Part shown: piece after piece, positions 31,777 through 40,334 of the stretch
How the letters are laid out: the number at the start of each line of letters is the position of its first letter
Position numbering within the stretch: the stretch's first letter is position 1
Assembly (NCBI GenBank): GCA_011391405.1
Contig: JAABQQ010000227.1
Coordinates: 18,100 to 82,099 of the forward strand
DNA length: 64,000 nucleotides
From: Gammaproteobacteria bacterium
GTDB lineage: Bacteria; Pseudomonadota; Gammaproteobacteria; Steroidobacterales; Steroidobacteraceae
Reading direction: 5' to 3'
Program-made: the position numbers and the translations under genes
The notes under the pieces: model-generated
What the model saw: only the letters and a program-made list of their open reading frames with translations
Databases searched by the model: none
What the model was told of the DNA's origin: nothing

Positions 31777-32783
31777 GTGGACGCCCTCGCGCTGGCAGTG
31801 AGTCCGGCCCGCGGGTCGAAGGCCAGCTCCTGCTTCATGCGTGCGAAGAAATCACGCGCCTGCGGGCTGTCGGGCGGCAGCATGATCGCCAGCGTGACGT
31901 ACTGGTCACCCGGCGTCGGGCCGGGCAAGCCGCGGCCGCGCAATCGCAGCCGCTGTCCTGCACGCGCGCCGGCCGGCAGTTTCATTTCGACGGGGCCACC
32001 GAGCGTGGGCACCGAGACCGATTCGCCCAATGCGGCCTCCCACGGCGCGACCGGCAATTGCACCGTCACGTCGCGGCCCTCGAGCGTGAACAGCGGGTGC
32101 GGTCGTAAATTCACCTCGAGGTACAGGTCGCCGGCCGGACCACCGCCCATGCCCGCGCTGCCCTGCCCCGCAAGCCGGATCTGCTGGCCCTCGACGACAC
32201 CCGCGGGGATCGATACGCGCAAGGTGCGCGGCTTCGACGTGACGTGGCCGTCGGGGGTGATCTCGGGCGTGCGCAGTTCAAGCGTGCGCGTTCCACCGCG
32301 GTACGCGTCCTCGAGGTCGATCTCGACGCGTGCGACGTGGTCCTGGCCAGCGGCCGCAAAGCCACGCCCTGCGCCGCCGCGGCCGGCGGCCTCGAAACCG
32401 TGTGCGCCACCGAACGGGCTCCGCGCTCCGAACAGCTCGGAAAAGAAGTCACTGAAGTCCGCCCCAGCGCCGGGACCGGCCGCGCGACCCCCGCGTTCGC
32501 CGCGCCCCGGCGTGAACTCGAAGCCTTTGCCCCAGTCGGGCGGCGGACGGAATTCCTGCCCCTGCCGCCAGTCGGCTCCGAGCTGGTCGTAGGCCGCGCG
32601 TTTTTCCGCGTCCTTGAGGACTTCGTTCGCCTCCTGCAGCTCCTTGAACCGCTCCTCGGCGTCCTTCTCCTTGCTGACGTCCGGATGGAATTTGCGCGCG
32701 AGCTTGCGGTAGGCGCGCTTGATCTCATCCTGGGTCGCGCCCCGCGGCACACCCATGACAGCGTAGTAATCCTTGAATCGCAT
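31773..32783 (-). CDS. cbpA: DnaJ-class co-chaperone CbpA
   Basis: 336 residues from ATG 32783. The J-domain spans 1-70 with YYAVMGVPRGATQDEIKRAY and the HPD triad (KFHPDVSKE). A Gly/Phe-rich linker follows, including FSDFFSELFG. Two substrate-binding beta domains then have no cysteine zinc finger, which separates CbpA from DnaJ. It stimulates DnaK and can bind DNA in E. coli. The in-frame extension upstream of 32783 lacks J-domain character and was excluded. A possible sigma-32 promoter lies 36 bp upstream. Confidence 0.93.
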   Translation of the reverse strand: MRFKDYYAVMGVPRGATQDEIKRAYRKLARKFHPDVSKEKDAEERFKELQEANEVLKDAEKRAAYDQLGADWRQGQEFRPPPDWGKGFEFTPGRGERGGRAAGPGAGADFSDFFSELFGARSPFGGAHGFEAAGRGGAGRGFAAAGQDHVARVEIDLEDAYRGGTRTLELRTPEITPDGHVTSKPRTLRVSIPAGVVEGQQIRLAGQGSAGMGGGPAGDLYLEVNLRPHPLFTLEGRDVTVQLPVAPWEAALGESVSVPTLGGPVEMKLPAGARAGQRLRLRGRGLPGPTPGDQYVTLAIMLPPDSPQARDFFARMKQELAFDPRAGLTASARAST

Positions 32784-32818
32784 GGACGGCGTTGCCTCCG
32801 GCGGTCGTGGCCCAGGTG

Positions 32819-32847
32819 ATGTGGAGGCGAGGACACCCCGATGCAAG
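32819..32847 (-). promoter_or_regulatory. Candidate heat-shock (sigma-32) promoter of cbpA
   Basis: On the minus strand CTTGCAT (32847-32841) and CTCCACAT (32826-32819) are separated by 14 nt. The sigma-32 pattern is CTTGAAA, 13-15 nt, CCCCATNT, so each element has about two mismatches. The position, 36 bp upstream of the cbpA ATG, is appropriate for a co-chaperone gene. It is a motif match only. Confidence 0.35.
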
Positions 32848-32928
32848 GCCCGCCGACAGCGAGTTGCGCTTGCTTCCCTGCCGCCCGGCCCCATAGAACC
32901 GGTCAAAGCCACCGGAGAAGGGATCGAC

Positions 32929-33411
32929 ATGACCACTGCCAGAGCCGCCCCTGCGACCACCCAGGTCGTCTGCCAGCGTTGCGATGGGATCGTCCGCATC
33001 CCGACCGACCGGATGCGGGATCAGCCGAAGTGCCCACGCTGTCACGAAGCGCTGTTCCAGGGGCATCCCGTCACACTGACGGCCGGCAATTTTGATCGCC
33101 ACGTCGCCCAATCCGGTGTCCCGGTGGTCGTCGACTTCTGGGCGCCGTGGTGCGGCCCGTGCCGGTCGATGGCGCCGGTCTTCGAGCGGGTCGCTGCCGA
33201 GACCGAACCCGCGGCCCGGTTCGCCAAGCTCAACACGGACGAGGCCCAGGACATCGGTGCGCGCTACGGCATTCGCAGCATTCCGACCCTGATGGTGTTC
33301 AGGGACGGCAAGGAAGTGGCGCGGCAAGCCGGCGCGATGGATGCCGCGACGTTGCGGCGCTGGCTGGGGGCTAACGCTGGCGTCAGCCTTTCTTCGTCGA
33401 ACAGGTACTGA
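32929..33411 (+). CDS. trxC: Thioredoxin 2 (zinc-ribbon thioredoxin)
   Basis: 160 residues from ATG 32929, preceded by GGAGAAGGG. The N-terminal zinc ribbon has Cys15/Cys18 (CQRC) and Cys35/Cys38 (CPRC); the thioredoxin fold has active site WCGPC at 74-78 and cis-Pro in SIPTLMVFRDG. TrxC reduces protein disulfides in the cytoplasm and is often oxidative-stress induced. It is divergent from cbpA and overlaps the small DUF2892 gene tail-to-tail by 29 bp. Confidence 0.95.
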   Translation: MTTARAAPATTQVVCQRCDGIVRIPTDRMRDQPKCPRCHEALFQGHPVTLTAGNFDRHVAQSGVPVVVDFWAPWCGPCRSMAPVFERVAAETEPAARFAKLNTDEAQDIGARYGIRSIPTLMVFRDGKEVARQAGAMDAATLRRWLGANAGVSLSSSNRY

Positions 33412-33583
33412 TGCCGAAAGGCAGGTACGCCGGGCACCAGCGGAACGTGCCCGTCAGGATCGGCACGATGCCGATCAGGCCCCAGTAGCGCGCGTTGCCT
33501 TCCAGCAGGAAGAACAGCGACAGCAAGGCCAGGCCCGCGACGATGCGCAGTGTCCGGTCCATTCCCCCGACGTTCGGTGTCAT
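33383..33583 (-). CDS. DUF2892 (YgaP-type) small membrane protein
   Basis: 66 residues from ATG 33583, preceded by GAGGAGAAG. MTPNVGGMDRTLRIVAGLALL is the typical DUF2892 opening, followed by a second hydrophobic segment (YWGLIGIVPILTGTF) and the conserved CPAYLPFGISTC. Members carry two helices and sometimes are fused to rhodanese domains. Function is unclear, perhaps sulfur-related. Its 3' end lies within the trxC coding end on the other strand. Confidence 0.85.
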   Translation of the reverse strand: MTPNVGGMDRTLRIVAGLALLSLFFLLEGNARYWGLIGIVPILTGTFRWCPAYLPFGISTCSTKKG

Positions 33584-33664
33584 GAGTCTTCTCCTCTTCG
33601 CGACCATTGACCTCGGCCCAGTATCGGCCCGTTGCGGCATTCAGTCACGCACTCGCCGTGAGCA

Positions 33665-36600
33665 TCAGGTTGCCGCGGGCTCCAGGACCAGCAACAGGTC
33701 CTTGGCATCCACCTGCTGGCCCGGGCGCGCGATGATTTCGGCGATCACGCCGTCGCGCTCCGCACGCACGCTCGTTTCCATCTTCATCGCTTCGATCGTC
33801 ACGAGCACGTCGCCGCGTGCCACGGCGTGACCATTCAGCACGTTGACCGTGGCGATCGTGCCCGGCATCGGCGCGCCGACTTCGTCCGGGTGATCGAGCT
33901 CGGCCTTGCGGCGCGGCGGACGCTTCGCGACCTGGCTCCGATCCTGCACCTTGACCGAGCGCGGTTGTCCGTTCAGTTCGAAGAACACGGTGCGCGTGCC
34001 GTCGTCGTGCACGTCACTGGTCGCGACGTACCGGATGATCAGGTGTTTGCCCTTCTCGAGATCGATCGTGATCTCTTCGCCCGTTTCCAGGCCGTAGAAG
34101 AAAGCGCGTGTCGGCAGCACGCTCACGTCACCGAAATGCGTGCGGTCCGCCATGTAGCTGGAGAACACTTTCGGATACATCAGCCACGACGCGAACTCGT
34201 GGTCCGTAATCGCGCGCGGCATCTTCTCCTGGACCTGTGCGCGCGCCTGCACGAGATCGACCGGCGCCAGGTGCTCGCCCGGGCGTGAGGTCGAGGGCTG
34301 CACGCTGCCGAGGATTTTTTTCTGCAGTTCGCGCGGGAAGCCGCCGAACGGCTGCCCGATGTCGCCACGGAAGAGCGCGACGACGGACTCCGGAAATGCC
34401 ACATCGGTCTCCGGGTCGGCGACATCCGCGGCGGTGAGTCCACTGGTCACCATCATGATCGCCATGTCGCCCACGACCTTCGACGACGGCGTGACCTTGA
34501 CGATGTCGCCGAACATCTCGCTGACCTGCGCGTAGGCGCGCGCCACCTCGTGCCAGCGGGTGTCGTCGATCCCGAGCGAGCGAGCCTGTTCGCGCAGGTT
34601 CGTGTACTGGCCGCCGGGCATGCCGTGCACGTACACCTCGGAAGCGCCGGAACGCATGTCGCTCTCGAAGGCCGCGTAGCCGTGACGCACCTGCTCCCAG
34701 TAGTTGGAGAGCACACGCAGGTTATCGGGGTCGAGCCCGGAATCCCGCGGCCCGTGGCGCAACGCTTCGACGATCGAACCCAGGTTCGGCTGCGACGTCA
34801 GTCCACTCATGGCGTCGAGCGCGCCGTCCACCGCATCGCAACCGGCGTCGATCGCCGCGAGCACGCTGGCGGCTGCAATGCCGCTGGTGTCGTGCGTGTG
34901 GAAGTGCACCGGAATCCCGATCTCGTCCTTGAGCGCCTTGACCAGGGTGTGCGCAGCTCGCGGCTGGCACAGGCCCGCCATGTCCTTGATGCCGAGGATG
35001 TGCGCGCCGGCCTGCTCCAGCTGCTTCGCCATCGCAACGTAGTACTTGAGGTCGTACTTGGTCTGGCGCGGATCGCTGAGGTTGCCCGTGTAGCAGATGG
35101 CGGCCTCGCAGAGCTTGCCGGACTCGCCAACCGCATCCATCGCGACGCGCATGTTGTCGACCCAGTTCAGCGAATCGAAGACGCGGAACAGGTCGACGCC
35201 GTTCGTCGCGGCCTGCTGCACGAAGTAACGCACGACGTTGTCCGGATAGTTCGTGTACCCGACCGCATTGGCGGAACGCAGCAACATCTGCAGCAGCAGG
35301 TTCGGCATCGCCTCGCGGAACGCGATCAGGCGATCCCACGGGCACTCGCGCAGGAAGCGCATCGCGACGTCAAAAGTCGCACCGCCCCAGCACTCGACCG
35401 AGAACAGGTCGGGTGCGAGCCGCGCGTAGGCCGGCGCGATGGCGACCAGGTCGCGGGTGCGAAAGCGCGTCGCCAGCAGCGACTGATGGGCATCACGGAA
35501 CGTCGTGTCGGTGAACAGCACCTGCGGCTGCTCGAGCATCCACCGCGAGAACTTCCCCGCGCCCAGCTCGTCGAGCCGCTGCTTCGTGCCGGGCGGTGGC
35601 GTACCGACGGGCAACTTCGGCGGACGAGCATCCACGATGCGGCCCGGACGGGCGCGGCCAATGACCTCGGGATTGCCGTTCACGATCACGTCCGCGACGA
35701 AGCGCAGCAATCGCGTCGCACGGTCGCGCTTGCGCGGATAGCGGAACAGCTCCGGCGTCTGGTCGATGAACCGGGTGGTGTACGAACCGTCACGGAAGTG
35801 CTCGTGCGTGATCAACTGCTCGAGGAAGCGCAGGTTCGTGCTGACGCCGCGTACCCGGAACTCTTTCAGCGCGCGGTCCATGCGCGCGATCGTCTCGTCG
35901 GACGACGGCGCCCAGGCGGTCACCTTCACCAGCAGCGAGTCGTACGAACGGGTGATGAACGCGCCCGAGTACGCCGTGCCTGCATCGAGCCGGATGCCGA
36001 AACCCGCCGGACTGCGGTAGGCCGTGATGCGGCCGTAGTCCGGGATGAAATTGTTCTCGGGGTCTTCGGTCGTGACGCGGCACTGCATCGCGTGGCCGGT
36101 GCTGCGGATATCCGCCTGCGCCGGCACGCCACTCGCGGGCGTCCCGATTGCGGCGCCTTCCGCGATCCGGATCTGCGCCTTGACGATGTCGATGCCGGTG
36201 ACCACTTCGGTCACCGTGTGCTCGACCTGGATGCGCGGATTGACCTCGATGAAATAGAACTGGCCCGTGTCTGCGTCCTGCAGGAACTCGACCGTGCCCG
36301 CATTGAGGTACCCGACCGCGCGCCCGATGCGTAGCCCCAACTCGCACAGCTCGAGTCGCTGCGTGTCGTCCAGGAAGACGGACGGTGCGCGCTCGACGAC
36401 CTTCTGGTTGCGACGCTGCACGGTGCAGTCGCGCTCGTAGAGGTGCACCAGGTTGCCGTGCGAGTCGCCGAGGATCTGCACTTCGACGTGACGCGCGCGG
36501 CGCACCAGTTTTTCGAGGTAGACCTCGTCGTTGCCGAATGCGGCCTTGGCCTCGCGCCGTGCGGTGGCGACCAGCTCGATCAGTTGTGACGCGTCGTCGA

Positions 36601-37129
36601 TAGCGCGCATGCCGCGGCCGCCACCGCCCCAGCTGGCTTTGAGCATCACCGGATAGCCGACCTGCGCGGCCAGATCGAGCACCTTCGCATCGTCCAACGG
36701 CAACGGTGGCGTTGCCGGCATCACGGGAACGCCCGCCGAAGTCGCGAGGTCGCGCGCGGTCACCTTGTTACCGAGGCGACGCATGATTTCGGGCGTCGGT
36801 CCGATGAACAGCAGGCCTGCGTTCGCGCAGGCCTCGGCGAACGTGGGGTTTTCGGACAGGAACCCGTAGCCCGGGTGGATCGCGTCGGCGCCGCATTCAA
36901 GCGCCACGCGCACGATGTCGTCGATGCCGAGGTAGGCCTCGACCGGCCCCTTGCCCTCGCCCACCAGGTAGGCCTCGTCTGCCTTCATGCGGTGAAGCGA
37001 AAAGCGGTCCTCCTGCGAGTAGATCGAGACGGTCTTGATCCCGAGTTCGTGCGCGGCACGCATCACCCGGATGGAGATTTCGCCGCGGTTGGCGACGAGC
37101 AGGGTCTTGATCTTGCGGTGGTGGCGCAT
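33665..37129 (-). CDS. pyc: Pyruvate carboxylase (single-chain)
   Basis: 1154 residues, the normal size of alpha4 pyruvate carboxylase. Order: biotin carboxylase (about 1-460) with HPGYGFLSEN, the ATP-grasp loop KASWGGGGRGMR and the EVNPRIQVEHTVTE active site; carboxyltransferase (about 540-830) with DTTFRDAHQSLLATR and the metal-binding FHTHDTSG; a tetramerisation region; and a C-terminal biotinyl domain with EAMKMET, biotin on Lys1116. It makes oxaloacetate from pyruvate and bicarbonate, replenishing the citric acid cycle. It is monocistronic and divergent from the isoaspartyl peptidase gene across 75 bp. Confidence 0.96.
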   Translation of the reverse strand: MRHHRKIKTLLVANRGEISIRVMRAAHELGIKTVSIYSQEDRFSLHRMKADEAYLVGEGKGPVEAYLGIDDIVRVALECGADAIHPGYGFLSENPTFAEACANAGLLFIGPTPEIMRRLGNKVTARDLATSAGVPVMPATPPLPLDDAKVLDLAAQVGYPVMLKASWGGGGRGMRAIDDASQLIELVATARREAKAAFGNDEVYLEKLVRRARHVEVQILGDSHGNLVHLYERDCTVQRRNQKVVERAPSVFLDDTQRLELCELGLRIGRAVGYLNAGTVEFLQDADTGQFYFIEVNPRIQVEHTVTEVVTGIDIVKAQIRIAEGAAIGTPASGVPAQADIRSTGHAMQCRVTTEDPENNFIPDYGRITAYRSPAGFGIRLDAGTAYSGAFITRSYDSLLVKVTAWAPSSDETIARMDRALKEFRVRGVSTNLRFLEQLITHEHFRDGSYTTRFIDQTPELFRYPRKRDRATRLLRFVADVIVNGNPEVIGRARPGRIVDARPPKLPVGTPPPGTKQRLDELGAGKFSRWMLEQPQVLFTDTTFRDAHQSLLATRFRTRDLVAIAPAYARLAPDLFSVECWGGATFDVAMRFLRECPWDRLIAFREAMPNLLLQMLLRSANAVGYTNYPDNVVRYFVQQAATNGVDLFRVFDSLNWVDNMRVAMDAVGESGKLCEAAICYTGNLSDPRQTKYDLKYYVAMAKQLEQAGAHILGIKDMAGLCQPRAAHTLVKALKDEIGIPVHFHTHDTSGIAAASVLAAIDAGCDAVDGALDAMSGLTSQPNLGSIVEALRHGPRDSGLDPDNLRVLSNYWEQVRHGYAAFESDMRSGASEVYVHGMPGGQYTNLREQARSLGIDDTRWHEVARAYAQVSEMFGDIVKVTPSSKVVGDMAIMMVTSGLTAADVADPETDVAFPESVVALFRGDIGQPFGGFPRELQKKILGSVQPSTSRPGEHLAPVDLVQARAQVQEKMPRAITDHEFASWLMYPKVFSSYMADRTHFGDVSVLPTRAFFYGLETGEEITIDLEKGKHLIIRYVATSDVHDDGTRTVFFELNGQPRSVKVQDRSQVAKRPPRRKAELDHPDEVGAPMPGTIATVNVLNGHAVARGDVLVTIEAMKMETSVRAERDGVIAEIIARPGQQVDAKDLLLVLEPAAT

Positions 37130-37204
37130 CGGACCAAATCATACGTGGCGCGGCGCTCTGGTATGGTTCGTTTCCTTCGAACGACCTGCCGCGAAGTCAT
37201 AGTC

Positions 37205-38110
37205 ATGCCAGCGATTGCCGTCCACGGAGGCGCGGGAGACATCCCGCCCGCCGAACTCACGCCCGAACGGGAAGCCGCCTACCGCGCCGGATTGGAGCAG
37301 GCGCTGCGCGCCGGGCAACGAATCCTGGACGCAGGCGGCCCGAGCCTCGATGCCGTCGTCGCGGCGGTGCAGGTACTCGAGGAAAACCCGCTCTTCAATG
37401 CCGGCCGCGGTGCCGTGATCGCCGCCAACGGCATCTGCGAACTGGACGCGTCGCTGATGGATGGACGCGACCTGCGCGCAGGCGCGGTGACCGGCCTGCG
37501 TCACGTGAAAAGCCCGATCGGCCTCGCCCGCCTGGTGATGGACAAGTCGCCGCACGTGATGTTGTCGGGCCAGGGCGCCGAGGAATTCGCCCTCGAACAG
37601 GGGCTCGAACCCGTGGCGAACCGCTATTTCGTCACGGAGCGGCGGCAGCGCGAGCTGGCGGCCGCACTCGATGCCAGCGCAGGCAGTTTCCGCGAATCCC
37701 TGATGGGAACGGTCGGCGCCGTGGCGCTCGACGCCGCGGGCGACCTGGCCGCGGCGACGTCCACCGGCGGCATGACCGCCAAGCGTTGGGGCCGGGTCGG
37801 CGATTCACCCGTGATCGGCGCAGGTACCTACGCCGCCAACGACTGCTGCGCCGTTTCGGCGACGGGGCACGGCGAATACTTCATCCGCGCGACGGTCGCG
37901 CACGAAATCGCGTCGCTGATCCGCTACGCGGGCAGGAGCGTGCGTGAAGCAGCCGACATCGTGGTCCACGAGCAGCTGCAGCGGATGGGAGGTGAAGGCG
38001 GCGTGATCGTCGTCGGACGCGACGGCACGATTGCGCTGCCATTCAACTCTCGTGGAATGCTGCGCGGCTCGATCGACGCGCAGCGTCGGATGACGACCGG
38101 GATTCTCTGA
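37205..38110 (+). CDS. iaaA: Isoaspartyl peptidase / plant-type L-asparaginase precursor
   Basis: 301 residues from ATG 37205 (MPAIAVHGGAGDI). This Ntn-hydrolase self-cleaves before the nucleophile Thr169 in LMGTVGAVALD, and AAATSTGGMTAKRWGRVGDSP forms the active-site wall. NAGRGA near 65 is a further signature. It removes isoaspartyl residues from peptides and has asparaginase activity. The longer in-frame reading upstream overlaps pyc antisense and is not native. It converges on gshA with 11 bp between the stops. Confidence 0.93.
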   Translation: MPAIAVHGGAGDIPPAELTPEREAAYRAGLEQALRAGQRILDAGGPSLDAVVAAVQVLEENPLFNAGRGAVIAANGICELDASLMDGRDLRAGAVTGLRHVKSPIGLARLVMDKSPHVMLSGQGAEEFALEQGLEPVANRYFVTERRQRELAAALDASAGSFRESLMGTVGAVALDAAGDLAAATSTGGMTAKRWGRVGDSPVIGAGTYAANDCCAVSATGHGEYFIRATVAHEIASLIRYAGRSVREAADIVVHEQLQRMGGEGGVIVVGRDGTIALPFNSRGMLRGSIDAQRRMTTGIL

Positions 38111-38121
38111 CTACCCGCTGT

Positions 38122-39720
38122 TCACGCCGAGAAATAGCGGGCGAGATATTCGTCGAAAGAAAGCGTGTCCGACGCTTCGATACGCCCCTGCTGGTCGATC
38201 GACTCGGCCGCCTCGGCGGTAAACTCTTCCTGCCTGGACGAGTTCGGGGAGAGCAGGTCCTTGAAGTAGGACTGGTGGACTTTCGACATGCGCAGCGCAA
38301 AATTGAAGAACGATTCCTCGTTCGTGCGCATTTCGTGCAACGAGCGTGCCGCCGGAGTCCGCGAGACATCGTGGATTTTTTCCTCCTGCAACTCGAGCGC
38401 AGTGAGGTACGGACGTTGCGCATCGCCTTCGTCCAGCAGTTCGCAGAGGCCACGCATGGAATCGATGATTTCCGCGGCCCAGTCACTCAACCTGACCTCG
38501 CGACCAGCGCGCCGGAGCATCAAACCGGGCCGGCGGCCTTCGCGCGCGACGATGGCGTGGTTGCCGTCGAGCTCGTCCTGCTCCGAGTTCTCGATCGGGC
38601 GACTGTCGCGCAGCACACAAAAGGCCGCGAACGCCTCGAGGAACCGCAGCTTGTTCTGGTTGACGCCCACCGGGTCGAAGATGCTGGCATCGAGCGAGCG
38701 CATTTCGACGTACTGCACGCCAGCGCGCTGCAGCGCCCTGGTCGGACGCTCCCCGCTCTGGGTCACGCGCTTCGGACGGATGAAGCTGTAGTACTCGTTC
38801 TCGATCTGCAGGATGTTGGCGTTGAGTTGGGCGTATTCGCCATCGACCTGCACGCCGATCTTCTCGTACTCGGGATTTGGCGTGCTGATCGCGGCCGTCA
38901 GGTCACGCACGTAGTGATCGAGGCTGTTGACCGAGACGTTGAGTCCCGCCTGGCTCTTGTTGCGGTAGCCGAGGTCGCTCATGCGCAGCGAGGTCGCATA
39001 CGGAGCGTACAGGCTGGCCGGTTCCAGCGGCTCGAGACCGTCGACCTTGCGTCCCTGCAGGAATGACGGGCACAGCGCCGGGGAATTCCCGAACAGGTAC
39101 AGCACGATCCAGCCGTGTCGGCGGTAATTGCGCAACAGCGAGAAGTAGGACTCGGAGCGGAACGCCTGCCCGGAGTCCCTGGGGTGCAGCACGTCCGCCA
39201 GCACCGGCCAGAAGTGATCCGGGAACGAGTAGTTGAAGTGCACGCCCGCGATGGCCTGCATCACGCGGCCGTAGCGGTGGCCGAGACCCTGGCGGTACAC
39301 GGTCTTCATGCGCCCGACGTTCGAGGAGCCGAACTGCGCGATCGGGATGCTGGTCTCGCCCTTGATGGCGCACGGCATGCTCGTGGCCCAGAGCAGCTCG
39401 TCGTCAGGCAGGTTCGTGTAGACGAAGTGATGCAGATCGGCGAGGTACTGCACCAGTTCCCAGGTGTGGGCGAACGGCGGCGTCACCAGTTCGATCAGGG
39501 CCTCAGAGTAATCCGTCGTGACGTGCTCGTTGGTGAGCGCCGAGCCCAGAGCCCGCGGATGCGGCGTTTTCGAGATCTGCCCCGTCGGCGTCACGCGCAG
39601 GGATTCCCGCTCCACGCCCTTGAGCCCGCCCTGCAGCACGCCACGCGCGCGGGCGTTGATGACGCCGGCGAGGCGTTTTTCGAAGGCTCGATCGAGAGAC
39701 ATCGTGGGCTCAACCGCCAT
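38122..39720 (-). CDS. gshA: Glutamate-cysteine ligase (E. coli-type GshA)
   Basis: 532 residues from ATG 39720 (MAVEPTMSLDR); ATG 39702 (MSLDRAFEKRL) is an equally good start giving 526. GLKGVERESLRVTPTGQIS opens the catalytic domain, with TDYSEALIELVTPP, the substrate-pocket KGETSIPIAQFGSSNVGRMKTVYRQGL, and HFNYSFPDHFWPVL. It catalyses the first, ATP-dependent step of glutathione synthesis. The E. coli-type sequence supports a gammaproteobacterial origin. No gshB is adjacent. Confidence 0.95.
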   Translation of the reverse strand: MAVEPTMSLDRAFEKRLAGVINARARGVLQGGLKGVERESLRVTPTGQISKTPHPRALGSALTNEHVTTDYSEALIELVTPPFAHTWELVQYLADLHHFVYTNLPDDELLWATSMPCAIKGETSIPIAQFGSSNVGRMKTVYRQGLGHRYGRVMQAIAGVHFNYSFPDHFWPVLADVLHPRDSGQAFRSESYFSLLRNYRRHGWIVLYLFGNSPALCPSFLQGRKVDGLEPLEPASLYAPYATSLRMSDLGYRNKSQAGLNVSVNSLDHYVRDLTAAISTPNPEYEKIGVQVDGEYAQLNANILQIENEYYSFIRPKRVTQSGERPTRALQRAGVQYVEMRSLDASIFDPVGVNQNKLRFLEAFAAFCVLRDSRPIENSEQDELDGNHAIVAREGRRPGLMLRRAGREVRLSDWAAEIIDSMRGLCELLDEGDAQRPYLTALELQEEKIHDVSRTPAARSLHEMRTNEESFFNFALRMSKVHQSYFKDLLSPNSSRQEEFTAEAAESIDQQGRIEASDTLSFDEYLARYFSA

Positions 39721-39862
39721 TACGAGGCCCGGTAGGTTAGCAGAACCGCCCGTGGGTCCCGGCCCCGCCCTGGGCATGATGATAGACGTCGATCGCTGGT
39801 CGGCGCGAATCGCGACCGCCCGGTCGACGACCCGGCAGCGGTCCTGGGAAATGCATCCTGAA

Positions 39863-39891
39863 TTGTCATTTTTCTTAATAAATTCAATATT
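39863..39891 (+). promoter_or_regulatory. Candidate sigma-70 promoter for the DUF2845 gene
   Basis: TTGTCA at 39863-39868 and AATATT at 39886-39891 are separated by 17 nt, in a conspicuously AT-rich island (39860-39900) between gshA and the DUF2845 gene. The -10 match is only fair. Transcription would begin near 39898, about 55 nt before the GTG start. Confidence 0.4.
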
Positions 39892-39953
39892 TTATGTGAT
39901 TTCAGCTGACTCGACCGGGAGCGGCGCCCGCGGCCAGCGGCTATGCTTGCGAA

Positions 39954-40316
39954 GTGAGCTACCTGAGAGTCCTCGTCGTTGCGGCCGTGGTCGTTGGCAC
40001 GCTGGGAGCTGAACCCGCGCGCGCCGAGGACTCCATGCGCTGCGGCAGCAAGCTCGTCACCGTCAGTGACGGCAAGGACAAGGTTCGCGCTTTGTGCGGC
40101 GAACCGTCGAGTGTCAGTTTCCAGGGCTTGATCCGACGCGCGCCCCGCTACGAGTACGGTTACGGTTACAACCGGTACGACTACTACGGCCCGGGTGTCA
40201 TCGAGATGCCAGTGGAAGTCTGGACGTACAACTTCGGCTCGAGCAAGTTGCTGCGCAAGCTGCGCTTCGTGGGCGACGAGCTCGACGACATCCGCACCGA
40301 CGGCTACGGCTACTGA
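39954..40316 (+). CDS. Exported DUF2845-type protein
   Basis: 120 residues from a GTG start (MSYLRVLVVAAVVVGTLGAEPARAED), a clear signal peptide. The mature part has two cysteines, MRCGSKLVT and RALCGEPSS, likely a disulfide, then a tyrosine/glycine-rich turn (YEYGYGYNRYDYYGPG) and a beta-rich end VEVWTYNFGSSKLLRKLRFVGDEL. This two-cysteine pattern is that of DUF2845 periplasmic proteins of unknown function. It is convergent with the DUF885 pair. Confidence 0.8.
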   Translation: MSYLRVLVVAAVVVGTLGAEPARAEDSMRCGSKLVTVSDGKDKVRALCGEPSSVSFQGLIRRAPRYEYGYGYNRYDYYGPGVIEMPVEVWTYNFGSSKLLRKLRFVGDELDDIRTDGYGY

Positions 40317-40334
40317 TGCGACGCCACGCGCGGC

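Noticed and set aside
34550-36334. 594-codon plus-strand frame opposite pyruvate carboxylase
   Set aside because: Mirror of the conserved carboxylase frame; low-complexity composition.
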